64,000 nucleotides of DNA from Trematomus loennbergii. Its lineage: Eukaryota > Chordata > Actinopteri > Perciformes > Nototheniidae. Under the pieces are notes generated by a model. That model saw only the letters and a list, made by a program, of their open reading frames with translations. It made no database searches and had not been told where the DNA came from. The stretch's first letter is position 1. Each line of letters starts with the position of its first letter. Position numbers and translations under genes: made by a program. The stretch lies in NCBI GenBank assembly GCA_012861695.1, contig JAAOOA010000060.1, positions 13,898,972 through 13,962,971 of the forward strand, written 5' to 3'. This document shows positions 59,945 through 64,000 of the stretch, in pieces.

Positions 59945-62900
59945 GTAAAAACTTCAGTCCTACATGTGCTTCACCTTTTCTGTTTAGCTTCAACTAAAGT
60001 GTAGGGTCCTTGGAAATCTACACGGGGAGGGGGTTTTCTTCCCAACATCCATTAAGTTGCACCACCATGTTTCTACAATATCTTAGAATGGACAAATTAA
60101 ACGTTGGCTCGAGAGAGGGACTTTTACATGTTGGTGTTTACTAAAGGCCATCGCAAGGAGAGGTGAAAGGAGTGGTTTTCAGTTGGTTTTCATCAACCTC
60201 ACAGCTAGAGACCAGAAACTCATACACACTTGAACTTTAAAAGCTCCTCCTGATTAAAAATCCTTAATGTTCTACTAAGTCTAGTTAAAAGCTCATATAG
60301 AATTAGAAAACACAGTCGGTTCATCCCTTTTGTTACATCCCAAATTGATATGAAAACAAGGAATTGTTTAAATCGTCATGTAGTTCAACATTACGTATTA
60401 CTCCCCCCTCAGCAAATTATTACACGTTTTCATCGATCATCTTGAATTTAAGCTTTTTTTTATCTTCCTAGGCTGTATTAAAGAGAACATATTATGCTCA
60501 TCTTCACATTTCATATTTGTATTTATGGCCTCTTCTGTCTCCATGCTTTCATCTTCAAATAGCTCTTTATTTTTCTCATACTGAAAGGGATCATTTGAAT
60601 TCCGCAAATTACACTGAATTCACTTTCTTGTTGAGAGAAATACAAGGATATTGATTCCAGATTTGTGTCTGTTAGGTTAAATATGGAGCTAAGGGCATCA
60701 CAGGCTTAGCTTAGTATAACAGCTGGAATTGGTTACGTTCATGTATATACAATAAATACAATTATGGTCAACAGAAACATTTGCTGATGGCAAGAACAAA
60801 GTGGAGCACTCACTGTACCAGCCAGATCATTTCTTAAGGCATAGATAGAGACCAAAAACAGAGCTCAAATAAATGAATAATAGAAGAACATTTTCAAGGC
60901 AAGAAATTCAATAATTTGTCTCCTAAGACTTAATTGGAAGAATGCCTTTGTCTTCTTGAACCTTTTGAGCATTCATGATTATACAAGAGATACTTTGATG
61001 GAAAGAATACGCAAGTTGTTTTTGAACTAACTGAATATCTGAAGGTATTATATGAGAGGAGAAAACAATGAAGCAAGTTCTGCAACACAACACTTTTAAA
61101 ATAAAGGTGGGTGGAGAATATTCCGAACAAAGTTTCTTCAGTCAACGGCGAACCATACTGCTGAAGGCCGTTGATAACAAAACCACAAGTTACTTGCAGT
61201 TAGACAGTCGTTTCTCTAGGCAAACACAACATGTAACAACATCAAGTCTGGAAATGTCATCCACAAAGCAAAATGTGCTTTCTTGAGAAAGCAGAGAATG
61301 TCATTGGAATTTCTCCTAACATCCCTTTCTGCATTATGAATACGCTTTATAGTTTCAATTGAAGTCTATTGTTTACCGTCTGTGTTTTTCTCCCAGTCTG
61401 ACTGAGCAGATAATTGCTTAATTTGTATTTGTCTTACTTAGGTTAATTGTATTTCCTTTATAGGACACATTTAACTCCTGCAACATGAACTGGCCAGAGC
61501 CAAAGAACGCGTGGTCAACAGCCTTCATCCTCTATACTGCCACAGTGGGCTTCTTTGGACCCCTGCTCATCATTTGCTTCTGCTACCTGCTTATCATTAT
61601 CAAGGTGTGTACAAATGTGTGTTTTGTGTGTGTGTTCTTGTGCTGTTATTAAATATTGATCATTTCAATCATCCTCAACATCTTACCAACATTTGTATCC
61701 CTTCAATCATCATTCAATGGGTGCAGATTAAGTCATCAGGGGTGCGGGCGGGCTTCACCAAGCGCCGGCGTTCTGAGCGCAAGGTGACGCGGATGGTGGT
61801 GGTTATCGTGGTGGTGTTTGTGCTCTGCTGGCTGCCGTTCTTCATCATCAACATAGTCAATCTGGTGGCCATCATCCCAGAGTCCAGCCTCAGTGCCGGC
61901 ATCTATTTCTTCGCTGTCAGCCTGACCTACGCCAACTCCTGTGCCAACCCGGTGCTCTACGGCTTCCTGTCAGACAACTTCAGGCAGAGCTTCAGAAAGG
62001 TAGGTTAAATATCCTCAAGGCGAAGGTTGAACAAGTAGTTTGACATTTTAGGAAATAGACATCTTTGCTTTCTTGCAGGGATATGGATGGAAGATCAATA
62101 CCACTGTCATGTCTCTACAGGTAGTAGCCCTTTAGCTTAGCTTAGCGTAATGACTGAGAGCAGGTGGAAACAACTAGCGGTCCTGTCTAAAGGCAACATA
62201 ATCTTCCTAGGGTTATCTGACAATGATTGGTAGTGCGTTAACATGCAAAGCAAACTGCAGAGCAAAATAGTTTGTACAACTACATTTACTTTTGATTCTT
62301 TCGTCCTGGCTACAATGCCTACCTCAGCAGCGCATGTGCGTTGTGGAACTTCTTGCTTTTTTAAATGAAAAGCCCTTTACATTTAAAAACATAGTGAAAT
62401 ATTTGTAGGACCTTATTTTGGAGATAATGCATTGACTTGAACGGCTCCATTATTTAGTGGAATATAGGATTTTAATAGTTGAATCACGTAACTCATATGA
62501 GAAACCTTTATCAAAGGAAAACTCAATAGAACTGACACTGGTGTAAAAGTTGGGGTTGAAGAGCTTTACATTTTGCTGTTGTTTTATTTTCAGTCAACCC
62601 AGCTAGCAACACACTTCTTCTTTTAGTGTGGTATTTGTGAAGTTTTGACTTTGGAGCCGTCTGCTGGTAGTATCAAGAATGACAGCAATACACGGTGCTT
62701 TATTCCAGACATTATGACCCAAGGACACTGAGATGAACAGACTGATCTCATAGACGACCAACATTCAATGCAATTGTCCAATTCTTCGTAATTTGTATGT
62801 CATTAGAACAATATGAAAGATGCTAAAAGAAAATGATATCCCAATCTTTGAGAATGACACCATTTCTGTTGTTGTGGCCCTGCAGGTTCTGAGCGTGGGG

Positions 62901-63031
62901 ACTGTGCGGTGCAAGACCAACGGTGTGATGACAGCGAACCCAGTGCTCCTCGCACGGAGAAAACCGCGTCACACGACTGCGTCCTTTTCTCCCAACGAAA
63001 CCAGGCCTACCACGACCCCCAGAGCAGCCAG
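59363..63031 (+). CDS. sstr5: somatostatin receptor, sstr5-like, multi-exon, 3' end unresolved
   Basis: Exons 59363-59944, 61464-61604, 61727-61999 and 62886-63031; the first three introns are all phase 0. The protein is a class A GPCR of the somatostatin family: DRYLAVVHP at the end of TM3, FVLCWLPFF in TM6 and the family signature [12 protein letters not shown] in TM7. ICL3 ([20 protein letters not shown]) and TM7-tail ([11 protein letters not shown]) fit SSTR5 better than SSTR2. It should sit in the plasma membrane and couple to Gi on binding somatostatin. Linkage to pkd1 agrees with human 16p13.3. The tail exon shows a frame conflict and no certain stop is visible, so a further exon may lie beyond 63031. 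A non-coding 5' exon is possible. Confidence 0.9.
61464..61604 (+). CDS. sstr5: sstr5 exon 2: loop 2 and TM5
   Basis: 47 codons, phase 0-0: [13 protein letters not shown] with the loop-2 Cys that pairs to TM3, then TM5 with [18 protein letters not shown]. Human SSTR5 reads CNASWPEP and FFAPLLVICLCYLLIVVK here. Acceptor tttatag, donor gtgtgt. Confidence 0.94.
61727..61999 (+). CDS. sstr5: sstr5 exon 3: ICL3, TM6, TM7, helix 8
   Basis: 91 codons, phase 0-0. [12 protein letters not shown] opens the TM6 side, followed by [18 protein letters not shown] and [18 protein letters not shown]. It ends RQSFRK, just where human has RQSFQKVLC. The donor is gtaggt; if not spliced, translation stops three codons later (TAA). 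Confidence 0.95.
62886..63031 (+). CDS. sstr5: sstr5 exon 4: cytoplasmic tail, frame conflict
   Basis: 146 nt between a ccctgcag acceptor and a gtacgg donor. Direct phase-0 splicing gives [14 protein letters not shown], which keeps the family KVL but then turns basic and Pro/Thr-rich. The frame one base over gives an acidic tail ([18 protein letters not shown], then [15 protein letters not shown]), more like a receptor tail, and would end in phase 0 like the other introns if one base is missing near 62892-62896. I infer a single-base loss but cannot prove it. Confidence 0.6.

Positions 63032-64000
<969 letters not shown>

Larger units (their letters stand above)
59945..62885 (+). other. sstr5 introns 1-3
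   Basis: Intron 1 is 59945-61463, intron 2 is 61605-61726, intron 3 is 62000-62885. No repeats of named type and no other gene seen. Intron 2 is only 122 bases, beginning with a GT-rich run. Confidence 0.85.

Overview
The window looks like teleost (ray-finned fish) nuclear DNA. Its genes are split by introns with GT/AG ends, and it is rich in (CA)n arrays. It carries fish-type mobile DNA: an L2-clade LINE, tRNA-derived SINEs with the fish 3' end 'aagtcgctttggataaaag', hAT and TTAA-flanked MITEs. All family identities come from reading the translations; no database search was run.

Layout. (1) About 1158-48989, minus strand: the 5' half of a polycystin-1 gene (pkd1), 24 coding exons from the start codon to the early REJ region. 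The gene continues past the left edge. Intron 1 is 19.2 kb (29523-48714) and holds most of the mobile elements. The exons give, in order: signal peptide, LRR N-cap, three LRRs, LRR C-cap, WSC domain, first PKD domain, a C-type-lectin-like region that looks incomplete, an LDL-A-like cysteine cluster, a long PKD-repeat array, and the start of REJ. (2) 48990-59362: about 10 kb between genes, with repeats and no convincing gene. (3) 59363-63031, plus strand: a somatostatin receptor, best read as sstr5, split into at least four coding exons with phase-0 introns; its 3' end is not resolved. (4) 63563-64000, minus strand: a decayed hAT-type transposase fragment.

Polycystin-1 is a large membrane receptor-like protein of cilia and cell contacts; sstr5 is a Gi-coupled peptide receptor. 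They are not known to act together. They lie head to head here, and human PKD1 and SSTR5 both map to 16p13.3, so the pairing looks like conserved linkage, and it supports calling the receptor sstr5.

The most notable points are two single-base losses in the biggest pkd1 exon and a probable third in sstr5 exon 4, alongside single-base phase breaks in many CA arrays (a pattern of consensus error rather than gene decay); an extra LRR exon compared with human PKD1; a lectin-like domain without its central part; a 3.07-kb foldback element with arms of roughly 0.9-1 kb, an 11-bp target duplication and nested elements; and a receptor cut by introns although human SSTR coding regions are intronless. 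I did not find a convincing wholly new biological system.
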